The position numbers were made by a program, and so were the translations under genes. 64,000 nucleotides of DNA. It comes from Paracoccus salsus (GTDB lineage: Bacteria; Pseudomonadota; Alphaproteobacteria; Rhodobacterales; Rhodobacteraceae). Shown piece after piece: positions 37,937 to 48,516 of the stretch (position 1 is the stretch's first letter; every line of letters begins with the position of its first letter). A model generated the notes under the pieces. That model had not been told where the DNA came from, did no database searches, and saw only the letters and a program-made list of their open reading frames with translations. The DNA lies in NCBI RefSeq assembly GCF_021556615.1, contig NZ_JAKGGD010000003.1, positions 434,001 through 498,000 on the forward strand, written 5' to 3'.

Positions 37937-37954
37937 CCGGGGGCTTGCCCCCGG
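37937..37954 (+). terminator. Strong GC hairpin between accD and folC
   Basis: CCGGGGG-CTTG-CCCCCGG forms a perfect 7-bp stem with a four-base loop, 31 bp after the accD stop and 10 bp before the folC ATG. Only CTTTG follows, not a real T-run, so it may weaken rather than stop transcription, or limit folC ribosome access. Confidence 0.45.
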
Positions 37955-37964
37955 CTTTGAACGC

Positions 37965-39236
37965 ATGAGCCAATCCGACGCCATTCTCGACCGACTCATG
38001 TCGCTGCACCCCAAGGTGATCGACCTGTCGCTTGACCGGATGCACCGCATCCTTGCCGCGCTGGGTCATCCCGAACGCGCCATCCCGCCGGTGATCCACA
38101 TCGCGGGCACCAACGGCAAGGGCTCGACCCAGGCGATGATCCGGGCCGGGCTCGAGGCGGGCGGTGCCCGGGTCCATGCCTATACATCGCCCCATCTGGC
38201 CCGCTTCCACGAGCGCATCCGACTGGCCGGCGATCTGATCGCGGAGACGGCCCTGGCCGACGCGCTGGCGGAGTGCGAGGCCGCCAATGGCGGCCGGCCC
38301 ATCACCTTCTTCGAGATCACCACCGCCGCAGCCTTCCTGGCGTTCTCGCGGACGCCGGCAGATTATACCTTGCTCGAGGTCGGGCTGGGCGGTCGGCTGG
38401 ACGCGACGAACGTCATCGCAACGCCCCTATTGACGGTGATCACGCCGGTCAGCATCGACCACACGCAATATCTGGGCGACACCCTGCCGCTGATCGCCGC
38501 CGAGAAGGCCGGCATCATCAAGCCGCGCGTGACCTGTGTCGTGGGCCCCCAGCAGGACGAGGCATTGCGCGTGATCGAGTCGCGCGCCTCGGGGCTGACC
38601 GCGCCGCTCTGGGTGCATGGCCAGCACTGGATGACCGCGACCGACCGCGACGGGATGATCTATCAGGACGATCACGGGCTGTGGGATCTGCCGCTGCCCA
38701 ATCTGATCGGCCCGCACCAGATCCAGAACGCCGGGACGGCGCTTGCCGCGCTGCGCCAGCTTGGCGCCAGCCACGCGCAGGCTCGCGCAGCGGTCACGCA
38801 GGCGCAATGGCCCGCGCGGATGCAGCGCCTGTCGCGCGGACCGCTGGTCGACGCCGTCGGGCCGCATGGCGAGCTGTGGCTGGATGGCGGCCACAATCCG
38901 GCAGGCGGCGAGGCTCTGGCGGCGACGCTGGCCGGGCTGCCGCGCAAGCCGACACATCTGGTCTGCGGCATGCTGAATACCAAAGATGTGGCGGGCTATC
39001 TGCGCGCCCTTGCGCCCTGCGCCGACAGCCTGACTGCGATCGACATCCCCGGCGAGGCAAACACATTGCCGGCCGCACAAACCGCCGAGATTGCCGCACG
39101 GGTGGGAATCGACGCGCACACGGCCCAGGATGCCACAACGGCGATCAGTCGGATCATCGTGTCGGAACCCCGCCCGCGGATCCTGATCTGCGGATCGCTT
39201 TACCTCGCTGGCAGGGTGCTGAGGTTGAATTCCTAG
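37965..39236 (+). CDS. folC: Bifunctional folylpolyglutamate/dihydrofolate synthase
   Basis: The 423-residue Mur-ligase-family enzyme adds glutamate to dihydropteroate or folates. The ATP loop is HIAGTNGKGSTQAMI, followed by YTSPHLARFHERIR, the Omega-loop region, LLEVGLGGRLDATNV, and LDGGHNPAGGEALA in the C-terminal domain. No clear Shine-Dalgarno precedes the ATG; the hairpin lies just upstream. It is likely transcribed with accD. Confidence 0.94.
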   Translation: MSQSDAILDRLMSLHPKVIDLSLDRMHRILAALGHPERAIPPVIHIAGTNGKGSTQAMIRAGLEAGGARVHAYTSPHLARFHERIRLAGDLIAETALADALAECEAANGGRPITFFEITTAAAFLAFSRTPADYTLLEVGLGGRLDATNVIATPLLTVITPVSIDHTQYLGDTLPLIAAEKAGIIKPRVTCVVGPQQDEALRVIESRASGLTAPLWVHGQHWMTATDRDGMIYQDDHGLWDLPLPNLIGPHQIQNAGTALAALRQLGASHAQARAAVTQAQWPARMQRLSRGPLVDAVGPHGELWLDGGHNPAGGEALAATLAGLPRKPTHLVCGMLNTKDVAGYLRALAPCADSLTAIDIPGEANTLPAAQTAEIAARVGIDAHTAQDATTAISRIIVSEPRPRILICGSLYLAGRVLRLNS

Positions 39237-39376
39237 CACGTCGCTCGCCCTTTGGCTGTCCTTTTCGACATGTTTCGCGCGGTCCGACAATATTCTATTA
39301 GCTGCGCTGCGGCTTGCCCTGTAACGGATGGGACAAAGCTGATATCTTGAAAGTTGAATTTCAGGGAGCGGTTGAA

Positions 39377-40285
39377 ATGCCTGTGATTGATATCACACTT
39401 TACGAGACCCTCGTTGTCGACGGCGTTGTCCAGTCCGACTCGACGCTGATCACCCTGCAGATCGACGATGCCAACAGCGATGGCGCGATCGACCGGACCG
39501 AATGGGCCAGCTATACGGACAGGCCCTTTGGCCACCTCGCAGGCAAGACCACTCCGCCGATGCTGTTCGAGGGCGATACCGGCCAGACCACGAACGGCAC
39601 GCTGTATTCTCCTGTTGCCTATGTTGAAGGACAGGACATCAGCGCGGTGCTGCGGGACCTGGACAAGAACCGCTACGAACCGACGCTGACCTCGCTGAAC
39701 ATATGCTATCTGGCCGGCACGATGATCGCCACGCCTTCGGGCGATGTCGCGGTCGAGACGCTGCGGCCCGGCGATCTGGTGCTGACACTGGACCATGGCC
39801 CGCAGCCGCTGGTCTGGACCCATGCCACCGAGGTGACGCCGGCCGATCTGGACCTGGCCCCCAACAAGCGCCCGGTCCGGATCGCCGCCGGATCGCTTGG
39901 CGCAGGGTTGCCCGCGCGTGATGTCGATGTCTCGCCGCAGCACCGGGTGCTGGTCCGCGACGGTGACGGGGGCGAGCACCTGATCTCGGCCCGGCATCTG
40001 ATGATGGCCGCGCTGCCCGGCGTTTCGTTGCGCCCGGTGGACGGCTCGTTCCAGCTGGTCCACATTGCCTTTGCCGATCACCAGATCGTCCTGGCCGAGG
40101 GCGCCCCGATGGAATCCTTTTTCACCGGCAAGATGGCGGTCCGCGCGCTGTCCGTGCCTCAAAGGCTCAGCCTCATCGCCAGATTTCCCCGTGTTGCGCA
40201 TGGCGAAAATCCGATGACCCCGGCGAGGCCCTTCATCACCCATCGCGACTATGCGCGCATCCTGGCGGTACCGACCCGGGATTGA
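39377..40285 (+). CDS. Hint-domain protein with EF-hand-like loop
   Basis: The 302-residue protein has a Hint (hedgehog/intein-like) domain at ~112-260: it begins CYLAGTMIATPSGDVAVETL with GDLVLTLD and continues with VSPQHRVLVR. An N-terminal part contains a calcium-loop pattern DDANSDGAIDRTEW (residues ~31-44). Rhodobacteraceae encode many such Hint proteins, often surface or secreted, with undefined roles; autocatalytic cleavage before the Cys is possible but not shown. The ATG at 39377 follows AGGGAG. No signal peptide is visible, suggesting a non-classical export route if secreted. Confidence 0.82.
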   Translation: MPVIDITLYETLVVDGVVQSDSTLITLQIDDANSDGAIDRTEWASYTDRPFGHLAGKTTPPMLFEGDTGQTTNGTLYSPVAYVEGQDISAVLRDLDKNRYEPTLTSLNICYLAGTMIATPSGDVAVETLRPGDLVLTLDHGPQPLVWTHATEVTPADLDLAPNKRPVRIAAGSLGAGLPARDVDVSPQHRVLVRDGDGGEHLISARHLMMAALPGVSLRPVDGSFQLVHIAFADHQIVLAEGAPMESFFTGKMAVRALSVPQRLSLIARFPRVAHGENPMTPARPFITHRDYARILAVPTRD

Positions 40286-40301
40286 CGGCCCCGGCGCGGG
40301 A

Positions 40302-41441
40302 TCAGGTTTCGGTGCTGTTCCGTTCGGACGGCCGCGCGCCCCAGCCCGAGGCCTGCATCTCGCGCAATCGGCTGGCCGTGCGCTCGAACTCGAAGCTTCC
40401 CTCGCCCTCGTTGTAAAGCTGTTCGGGTTCGTCGGCCGCGCTGGCAATCAGCCTGACCCTGGATTCGTAGATCGCATCGATCAACGTCACGAAGCGCTTT
40501 GCCTCGTTGTAGTTCGACGCCGACAGGCGCGGCACGCCGTCGATCATCAAGACCCGCACGTTGCGCGCCAAAGCCAGATAGTCCGCAGGCCCCAGCGGCT
40601 TGCCGCACAGATCCCAGAACCCCGTCCGCGCCACGCCGTCCGCAAACGCAGGCAGCATGACCTGCCGGCCCTTGACCTCGATCGCATGGGGCTCTGGCGT
40701 GGCAGAGCCGGTCAGATCGTCCCAGATCCCGTCCATGGCGGCGCGAGCGTCCGCGTCTGCGGGGCTGAACCAGACCTGCCCATCCGTTTCGCGACCCTGA
40801 CGGTGGTCGGTCTCACTGTCCAGGCAGATGACCTCCATCCGCTCACGGATCAACTGGATGAAGGGCAGGAAAAGCTGCCGGTTCAGGCCGTGCTTGTAAA
40901 GATCCTCGGGCACCCGGTTCGAGGTCGTGACGACGACCACGCCCTGATCGAACAGGACCTGAAACAGCCGCCCCACGATCATCGCATCGGCGATGTCGCT
41001 GATCTGCATCTCGTCAAAGCACAGCAGCCGGACCTGGCGCGCGACCTCCAGCGCGACGGGCTTGACCGCGTCCTGATCGCCGCGCTTGCGCGACGCCTCC
41101 AGCCCGGCCTGTATTTCCTGCATGAATTCGTGGAAATGGACGCGACGGCTGGTGCGATCCGGCGCGGCCTCGGCCATCAGGTCCATCAGCATGGACTTGC
41201 CACGGCCGACGCCGCCCCACAGATACAGCCCCTTCGGGCCCGGTTTCTCCGACGCCGAGGCCGGATTGCCGACGCCCAGCAACGCCCTCCAGGCCGAGCG
41301 CGGCCGCTCCGGCGAAGCCGCAGCCGAGGCCATGTCGGCCAGCACCCGGTCCAGTTCCGACAAGACCGCCTGTTGCGCCGGATCGGCCCTGAGCCGGCCT
41401 TCGGACACGCGCTGCCGATAAAGTTCGCTGACCTTTCCCAT
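40302..41441 (-). CDS. zapE: AFG1/ZapE family ATPase
   Basis: The 379-residue P-loop ATPase has GLYLWGGVGRGKSMLMD (Walker A) and LLCFDEMQISDIADAM (Walker B with the FDE-Q signature of the AFG1 family), then VVTTSNRVPEDLYKHGL. ZapE affects late Z-ring behaviour under stress in E. coli, and mitochondrial AFG1 assists protein turnover; the role here is not established. The frame is open far upstream, but the ATG at 41439-41441 (MGKVSELYRQRV) gives the typical start. Confidence 0.88.
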   Translation of the reverse strand: MGKVSELYRQRVSEGRLRADPAQQAVLSELDRVLADMASAAASPERPRSAWRALLGVGNPASASEKPGPKGLYLWGGVGRGKSMLMDLMAEAAPDRTSRRVHFHEFMQEIQAGLEASRKRGDQDAVKPVALEVARQVRLLCFDEMQISDIADAMIVGRLFQVLFDQGVVVVTTSNRVPEDLYKHGLNRQLFLPFIQLIRERMEVICLDSETDHRQGRETDGQVWFSPADADARAAMDGIWDDLTGSATPEPHAIEVKGRQVMLPAFADGVARTGFWDLCGKPLGPADYLALARNVRVLMIDGVPRLSASNYNEAKRFVTLIDAIYESRVRLIASAADEPEQLYNEGEGSFEFERTASRLREMQASGWGARPSERNSTET

Positions 41442-41549
41442 GTGCAGCACCTGACACAAGCCTCGGCCCCGCCGCAAGATGCCATCACCTGCGCTTGACC
41501 GCCGATCTGCCGGCATGTCACCTGCCCAAAACCGCAGACAGGATTGCCG

Positions 41550-42185
41550 ATGCCCCGTTCGACACAGCCCGACCTGGTCGCCGACCAGCCTGTCCTGTTC
41601 GTGATGGCCGCCGAACCCGAATACGGCCCTGCGCTGCGTGCCCGGATCAACCCGCTGATCACCGGGATCGGCCCTGTCGAGGGCGCGGTGCAGCTGACCG
41701 CGGCCCTGTCGGCCCTGCGCGCGCGGCCACGGCTGATCGTCTCGCTCGGCTCGGCCGGGTCGAACCGGCTTGCGCATGCCGAGGTCTATCAGGTCAGCGC
41801 GGTCGCCTATCGCGACATGGACGCCTCGCCCCTGGGATTCGAGAAGGGGCGGACGCCGCTTCTGGACCTGCCGGCCCGGATCGGGCTGCCGCATCGCATC
41901 CCCGGCCTGCCCCAGGCCAGTCTTTCGACCGGCGCCAATATCGTCAGCGGCGCGGCCTATGCCGGCATCGCCGAAGACATGGTGGACATGGAAACATTTT
42001 CCCATCTTCGCGCGGCCCAGCATTTCGGCATCCCCCTGATCGGGCTGCGCGGCATTTCCGACGGCGCGAAGGAGTTGCGCGGCCTGTCCGACTGGACCGA
42101 CTATCTGCACATGATCGACGAAAGGCTGGCCGCGGCCGTCGATGCGCTGGAAGCCGCGATGCGGGACGGCAGCCTGACGCCCTGA
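41550..42185 (+). CDS. 5'-methylthioadenosine/S-adenosylhomocysteine nucleosidase-like protein
   Basis: The 211-residue phosphorylase-family protein shows VMAAEPEYGP at the N-terminus (catalytic-base glutamate), ITGIGPVEGAVQLT, VSLGSAGS, DMVDMETFS (nucleoside-binding glutamate) and GISDGAKEL with the catalytic Asp171. It would hydrolyse MTA or SAH released by methylation or polyamine chemistry. It is somewhat shorter than the E. coli enzyme. The ATG at 41550 follows ACAGGA; a TTG two codons earlier is possible. Confidence 0.82.
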   Translation: MPRSTQPDLVADQPVLFVMAAEPEYGPALRARINPLITGIGPVEGAVQLTAALSALRARPRLIVSLGSAGSNRLAHAEVYQVSAVAYRDMDASPLGFEKGRTPLLDLPARIGLPHRIPGLPQASLSTGANIVSGAAYAGIAEDMVDMETFSHLRAAQHFGIPLIGLRGISDGAKELRGLSDWTDYLHMIDERLAAAVDALEAAMRDGSLTP

Positions 42186-42256
42186 CGCCCTGCGCTTGTC
42201 CTTGCCTGGCCAAGCGCCTAAACCCGAAGCGCGGAAGCATTAGACAACAGGCAGAT

Positions 42257-44077
<1,821 letters not shown>

Positions 44078-44081
44078 GACG

Positions 44082-44618
44082 CTATCTCGGCGCCGCGTAG
44101 ATGGCTGCCCAGAACCGGGTTCGGCCGTCCGATCCGATCGCCTGCCCGATGCCGTAATCGCGCACCTGCGGGATCATGATATTGTCGCGATGCCCCTGCG
44201 AGGCATTCCATTCGGACAGCACGCGCGACAGGTCGAAGGGCCCGGCGGCGATATTCTCGGCCGTCAGCATCGGCGCATAGCCGCGCGCCTTCACCCTGGG
44301 TCCCGGGCCTTTGGTCTTGCTGCCACGATGGGTCATCACGCCACGGGTTGCCATGTCGCAGGCGTGTTGGGCGGCGACCTCGGCCAGCAGCATGTTGGCC
44401 CGGACCGGGGCCAGCCCGGCACGGCTGCGTGCCGCGTTCGTGGCCTGCGCGCCGACCGAGTTCTGCGGCGGGCTGGTCTTCAGGCAGGCGGCCTTTCCGG
44501 GTGCCGTGGCCTGAACGTCATGGGGGTCGCGCGGCTCGATACCGCTGCCCTGGTCGGCGCATGCGCCCAGCACGGCGCAGCATGCGAGCGTCGCGAGAAG
44601 ATGGTGCGAAATCCTCAT
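44082..44618 (-). CDS. CAP-domain (SCP/PR1-like) lipoprotein
   Basis: The 178-residue exported protein has a signal with a lipobox (CAVLGAC), so it is probably anchored to an envelope membrane. The CAP fold is marked by AAQHACDMATRGVMTHRG, GYAPMLTAENIAAG and GHRDNIMIPQVRDYGIGQA, which include the conserved His and Glu residues. Bacterial CAP proteins have no agreed activity. It is convergent with the ABC exporter gene, only 4 bp apart. The ATG at 44616-44618 follows AGGAC. Confidence 0.87.
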   Translation of the reverse strand: MRISHHLLATLACCAVLGACADQGSGIEPRDPHDVQATAPGKAACLKTSPPQNSVGAQATNAARSRAGLAPVRANMLLAEVAAQHACDMATRGVMTHRGSKTKGPGPRVKARGYAPMLTAENIAAGPFDLSRVLSEWNASQGHRDNIMIPQVRDYGIGQAIGSDGRTRFWAAIYAAPR

Positions 44619-44791
44619 TCCCGTGTCCTGAAAATCCTCTGGTGCCGTGGACGCTAGCCAAGCTGGTGGCTCGACTCAATCGAAGGTTGTCAAACAGTTT
44701 AGCGATCGGCGGGGCTTCGCCGCCCGCAATCTTGACCAATCCGGCACATTCTGCGTCCCTGTCCCGCAGCAAGGCAGCAAAGGAACAGGCC

Positions 44792-45292
44792 ATGGCAATC
44801 TGGGATTTCGTGAAGGACGCGGGCAAGTCCATCTTCGGCGATGCCGACGCGGCAACGCCTTCGGCACCGGTCAAGGACAAGCCCGACATGGACGGGGAGC
44901 AAGGCGACGACATGCAACGCAAGGTCGACGCCCTGAAGGCCGAACTCAGGACGTTGAATCTTGACAGCGGCGACGTTCATCTGACGCTCAAGGGGGACAC
45001 GGTGAAGGTCGACTCGCGCGGCGCCGATTCCGACACGATGGAGAAGCTGATCCTGGCCGTTGGCAATATCGAGGGCATTGCAAAGGTCGAGGCAGACCTG
45101 CCCACGCAAGCCGACGCCCAGCCGCCAGTCTTCCATGAGGTGCAGAAAGGCGAAACTCTGTCGGCCATCGCCCAGCAGCATCTGGGCAGCGCGAACAAGT
45201 ATCACGCGATCTTCGAGGCGAACCGCCCGATGCTGAGCGACCCCGACAAGATCTATCCCGGCCAGATGCTGCGGATTCCCCGGCAGGACTGA
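44792..45292 (+). CDS. BON-LysM protein, Kbp/YgaU-like
   Basis: The 166-residue protein starts MAIWDFVKDAGKSIFG, exactly as in the Kbp (YgaU) group. A BON domain (residues ~45-108, with LTLKGDTVKVDSRG and AVGNIEGIAKVEAD) is followed by a LysM domain (~112-164, HEVQKGETLSAIAQQHLG to YPGQMLRIP). E. coli Kbp is a cytoplasmic potassium-binding protein; many relatives are annotated only as LysM proteins. AAGGAACAGG precedes the ATG. The G/C-rich inverted segment after the stop (45320-45352) may form a terminator stem, but has no T-run. Confidence 0.87.
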   Translation: MAIWDFVKDAGKSIFGDADAATPSAPVKDKPDMDGEQGDDMQRKVDALKAELRTLNLDSGDVHLTLKGDTVKVDSRGADSDTMEKLILAVGNIEGIAKVEADLPTQADAQPPVFHEVQKGETLSAIAQQHLGSANKYHAIFEANRPMLSDPDKIYPGQMLRIPRQD

Positions 45293-45414
45293 CCCGCCGA
45301 TCTGACGCCGCGTTTCGGGGCGGGGGGCGGGCTGGCCCCTTGCCCCGCCTCCTGCCTTGATCGCATTATGGGATTGTAGAGGCGGGCTTCGGGAAGGGCT
45401 CGCAGGGAGGAAGA

Positions 45415-47301
45415 ATGGGCCGTTTCAGCAGCTATGACGACCGCAATCGCGTTCACGAGGAAATGCCATACGAGCAGCGCAACCTGCCGCGGACCGTTTA
45501 CGGCTTTCTCAGCGCCACGGCCGACCGGTTCCCCGACCGGCCAGCGATCAGCTTTCAGCTTCTCGCCGGGCCGAACGACCACGCCACCACGCTAAGCTGG
45601 CGTGACCTGCGCGAACGGGTCACCGAAACAGCGAACCTGTTTCGCAGCCTGGGCATCGGCCCGAACGATACGGTCGCCTATCTGCTGCCCAACAGCCTCG
45701 AGACCCCGGTCGTGCTGCTTGCCGGCGCCACGGCCGGGATCGTCAACCCGATCAACCCGCTGCTGGATGCCGAGCATATCGCCGGGATCCTGCGCGAGAC
45801 GAAGGCCAGGGTGCTTGTCACGCTGAAGGCGTTTCCCAGGTCGGATGTGGCACAGAAGGCCGCCGCCGCCGTCGCGCAGGCCCCCGATGTCACCCATGTG
45901 GTCGAGATCGACCTCAAGCGCCATCTTCGTGGCTTGAAGAGCCTGCTGATCCCGCTGCTGCGTCCGAAGGTGAAGACCCGGCACCACGCCGAGATTGTGG
46001 ATTTCGAAGCCGCCGCGAGTGCGCAGAGCCACACCCGCCTGGCATTCGACGACCCGCAGGAGGATCGCGTCGGCGCCTATTTCCACACCGGCGGCACCAC
46101 CGGCACGCCCAAGGTGGCGCAGCACAAGGTCTCGGGGATGATCTACAACGGCTGGCTTGGCGGAACCCTGCTGTTTGACGAGACCGATGTGCTGATGTGT
46201 CCGCTGCCGATGTTTCACGTCTTTGCGGCCTATCCCGTGCTGATGTCGTGCATCGCGTCGGGGGCGCATGTCGTGATGCCGACGCCGGCCGGATATCGCG
46301 GCGAGGGCGTGTTCGACAATTTCTGGAAGCTGATCGAACGCTGGCAATGCACCTTCCTGATCACGGTGCCGACCGCCATCGCGGCCCTGATGCAGCGACC
46401 GGTGAACGCGGATGTCCGCTCGCTCAAGACCGCGATCTCGGGCTCGGCTCCGCTGCCGATCGAGCTTTACAACCGCTTCAAGGCCGCGACCGGCGTCGAG
46501 ATCGCCGAGGGCTATGGCCTGACAGAGGCCACCTGCCTGGTCAGCTGCAACCCCGTCACCGGGCTGAAGAAGGTCGGCTCGGTCGGGATACCGTTGCCGC
46601 ACACCGATGTCCGCATCCTCAAGCATGACGATGCCGGTCACGTGCACGAATGCGGCACCGACGAGATTGGCGAGATCTGCGTGGCCAGCCCCGGGGTCTT
46701 TCCCGGCTCGACCTATACCGAGGCCGACAAGAATCACCGCCTTTTCACCGACGATGTCTATCTTCGGACCGGCGATCTGGGCCGTCTGGACCCGGAAGGC
46801 TATCTGTGGATCACCGGCAGGGCCAAGGACCTGATCATCCGGGGCGGCCACAACATCGACCCCGCCGAGATAGAAGAGGCGATGCTGGGCCATCCGGCCG
46901 TCGCCTTTGCCGGTGCGATCGGTCAGCCCGACAGCTTCGCGGGCGAACTGCCCTGCGTCTATGTGGAACTGGTCGCGGGCGCCGAGGTCACGACCGAGGA
47001 GCTGGCAGCCTTTGCGCGCGACCATATCCACGAACGCGCCGCGATCCCCAAGCATATCGAGATCCTGCCCGAGCTGCCCAAGACCGCGGTCGGCAAGATC
47101 TTCAAGCCCGATCTGCGCCGCATGGCGATCACCCGCATCTACGACGCCGCGCTGGCCGGGACCGGCGCCCATGTCCGCGAGGTGGTCGAGGACAAGAAGC
47201 GCGGACTGGTGGCGCGTCTGTCCCGCGATGCGAAGGTGGACGAGGAGGCGGTCGGCCACAAGCTGGGCGAATACACGCGGCCTTGGGAATGGGTGGATTG
47301 A
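45415..47301 (+). CDS. Acyl-CoA synthetase (ANL superfamily)
   Basis: The 628-residue adenylate-forming enzyme has the AMP-binding loop HTGGTTGTPKVAQHK, the core EGYGLTEATC, and the hinge DLIIRGGHNIDPAEIEEA with the C-terminal catalytic lysine in KTAVGKIFKP. It activates a carboxylic acid, probably a fatty or aryl acid, to its CoA thioester. The length is slightly above typical because of a C-terminal extension of ~55 residues. A strong AGGGAGGAAGA precedes the ATG. No beta-oxidation genes lie beside it. Confidence 0.9.
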   Translation: MGRFSSYDDRNRVHEEMPYEQRNLPRTVYGFLSATADRFPDRPAISFQLLAGPNDHATTLSWRDLRERVTETANLFRSLGIGPNDTVAYLLPNSLETPVVLLAGATAGIVNPINPLLDAEHIAGILRETKARVLVTLKAFPRSDVAQKAAAAVAQAPDVTHVVEIDLKRHLRGLKSLLIPLLRPKVKTRHHAEIVDFEAAASAQSHTRLAFDDPQEDRVGAYFHTGGTTGTPKVAQHKVSGMIYNGWLGGTLLFDETDVLMCPLPMFHVFAAYPVLMSCIASGAHVVMPTPAGYRGEGVFDNFWKLIERWQCTFLITVPTAIAALMQRPVNADVRSLKTAISGSAPLPIELYNRFKAATGVEIAEGYGLTEATCLVSCNPVTGLKKVGSVGIPLPHTDVRILKHDDAGHVHECGTDEIGEICVASPGVFPGSTYTEADKNHRLFTDDVYLRTGDLGRLDPEGYLWITGRAKDLIIRGGHNIDPAEIEEAMLGHPAVAFAGAIGQPDSFAGELPCVYVELVAGAEVTTEELAAFARDHIHERAAIPKHIEILPELPKTAVGKIFKPDLRRMAITRIYDAALAGTGAHVREVVEDKKRGLVARLSRDAKVDEEAVGHKLGEYTRPWEWVD

Positions 47302-47364
47302 CGGGTTGCGGTGCAGTCTGGCCAAGCCTAGAAGCAGCAGACACGGCCTGCGGCAAGGAAACCG

Positions 47365-48516
47365 ATGCTGAACATCGATGACGAAAGCGACGATCTGGTT
47401 CTGCTTGAGAATGCGTTGGTCGTTCCCCCGGATGAAAAGACCAAGAGCAAATGGCAACCTTCGGGTGTCTTGGACCAGGCGGGGCAATTCGTCGAAAACT
47501 CGATAAGCTGGTCTTCGACATCCGAGCCGGTCAACTCGGAACCAAAATTGCCAGAGGAGAGCAGGGTCACTGCGCTCGACGGAACCTTTATGTTCGCCGG
47601 CATTTCCTACGGGCATTTCGGGCATTTCATTACCGAGAGTCTCTCAAGAATCTGGGCCCTGGACGAACTCCGCGATCGACTTGACGGGCTGATCTTCACT
47701 CCAAAGTTCCAGATGGCGAACAATCTGCGACCCTTTGAGGTCTATGATGAACTGGTCAAGGGACTTGGGATCGATCTGCCGATCACATGCCCCGCCGGAC
47801 CGGTCCGGGTCGCGCGGCTTTACGTTCCGAAACAAGGGTTCGGCCTTGGCGATCTGACGGGCGGCAGCAGGAAGTTCCGGCAGTATGTAAACCGGCACGC
47901 AGGGAGCAACATCACCGCCAAAGGTGCCTCGAAAATCTATATCTCGCGGTCAGAGTTGCCGACTGATCGAGGTGGCATCCTGGGCGAGGCCAAGCTCGAA
48001 GCCTATCTGCGGGACGAGGGCTACGAGATCTACCATCCGCAGAAAGAGAAGAAGATCGATCAACTCGCGCAATACAAGGCCGCTCGGCAGATCATTGCCG
48101 TAGACTGCTCGCCCCTGCATCTTGTGGGGTATGTTGGTCACGCTGATCAGAATGTCGGCATTGTCACGCGCCGCAGCATGGCGTTCGGCGATCAGTTCGT
48201 GCGGCAACTGACCGAATTCAAGGGAATGAGCTGCCACATCATCGACGCGCTTGAGAACGACTGGCTGCCGGGCAACACCAACAGGCCCAGCCGAAGCTCT
48301 TTCGGCGAGGTCAGCCTGAGCAAGATGTATGGGCAGCTGAAATCGGCAGGCCTGATTCACGGGACGGTCCCTTGGACAGATCTTACCCCGGCGGAAAGAA
48401 ACGCGGACATCCACCGGCAGGAAGAACGCCATGATATCCGTTTCAAGCCGATGAACCCGGTCGATGATTTCGTGACAAGCAAGATCGAACCGGCAGAGCA
48501 AGCGTCAAAAGGCTAG
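47365..48516 (+). CDS. Glycosyltransferase family 61-like protein (first of pair)
   Basis: The 383-residue protein resembles GT61/DUF563 enzymes: GISYGHFGHFITESLSRIW, a central SKIYISRSELPTDRGG, and a C-terminal nucleotide-sugar region VDCSPLHLVGYV. GT61 members build surface or capsular polysaccharides. AAGGAAACC precedes the ATG. Codon third positions are less GC-rich than in neighbouring genes, suggesting acquisition by transfer. Its stop overlaps the end of the next, oppositely oriented GT61-like gene by 4 bp. Confidence 0.8.
   Translation: MLNIDDESDDLVLLENALVVPPDEKTKSKWQPSGVLDQAGQFVENSISWSSTSEPVNSEPKLPEESRVTALDGTFMFAGISYGHFGHFITESLSRIWALDELRDRLDGLIFTPKFQMANNLRPFEVYDELVKGLGIDLPITCPAGPVRVARLYVPKQGFGLGDLTGGSRKFRQYVNRHAGSNITAKGASKIYISRSELPTDRGGILGEAKLEAYLRDEGYEIYHPQKEKKIDQLAQYKAARQIIAVDCSPLHLVGYVGHADQNVGIVTRRSMAFGDQFVRQLTEFKGMSCHIIDALENDWLPGNTNRPSRSSFGEVSLSKMYGQLKSAGLIHGTVPWTDLTPAERNADIHRQEERHDIRFKPMNPVDDFVTSKIEPAEQASKG

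Noticed and set aside
45592..47625. 677-codon minus-strand open frame
   Set aside because: Antisense to the acyl-CoA synthetase, whose AMP-binding motifs are intact.
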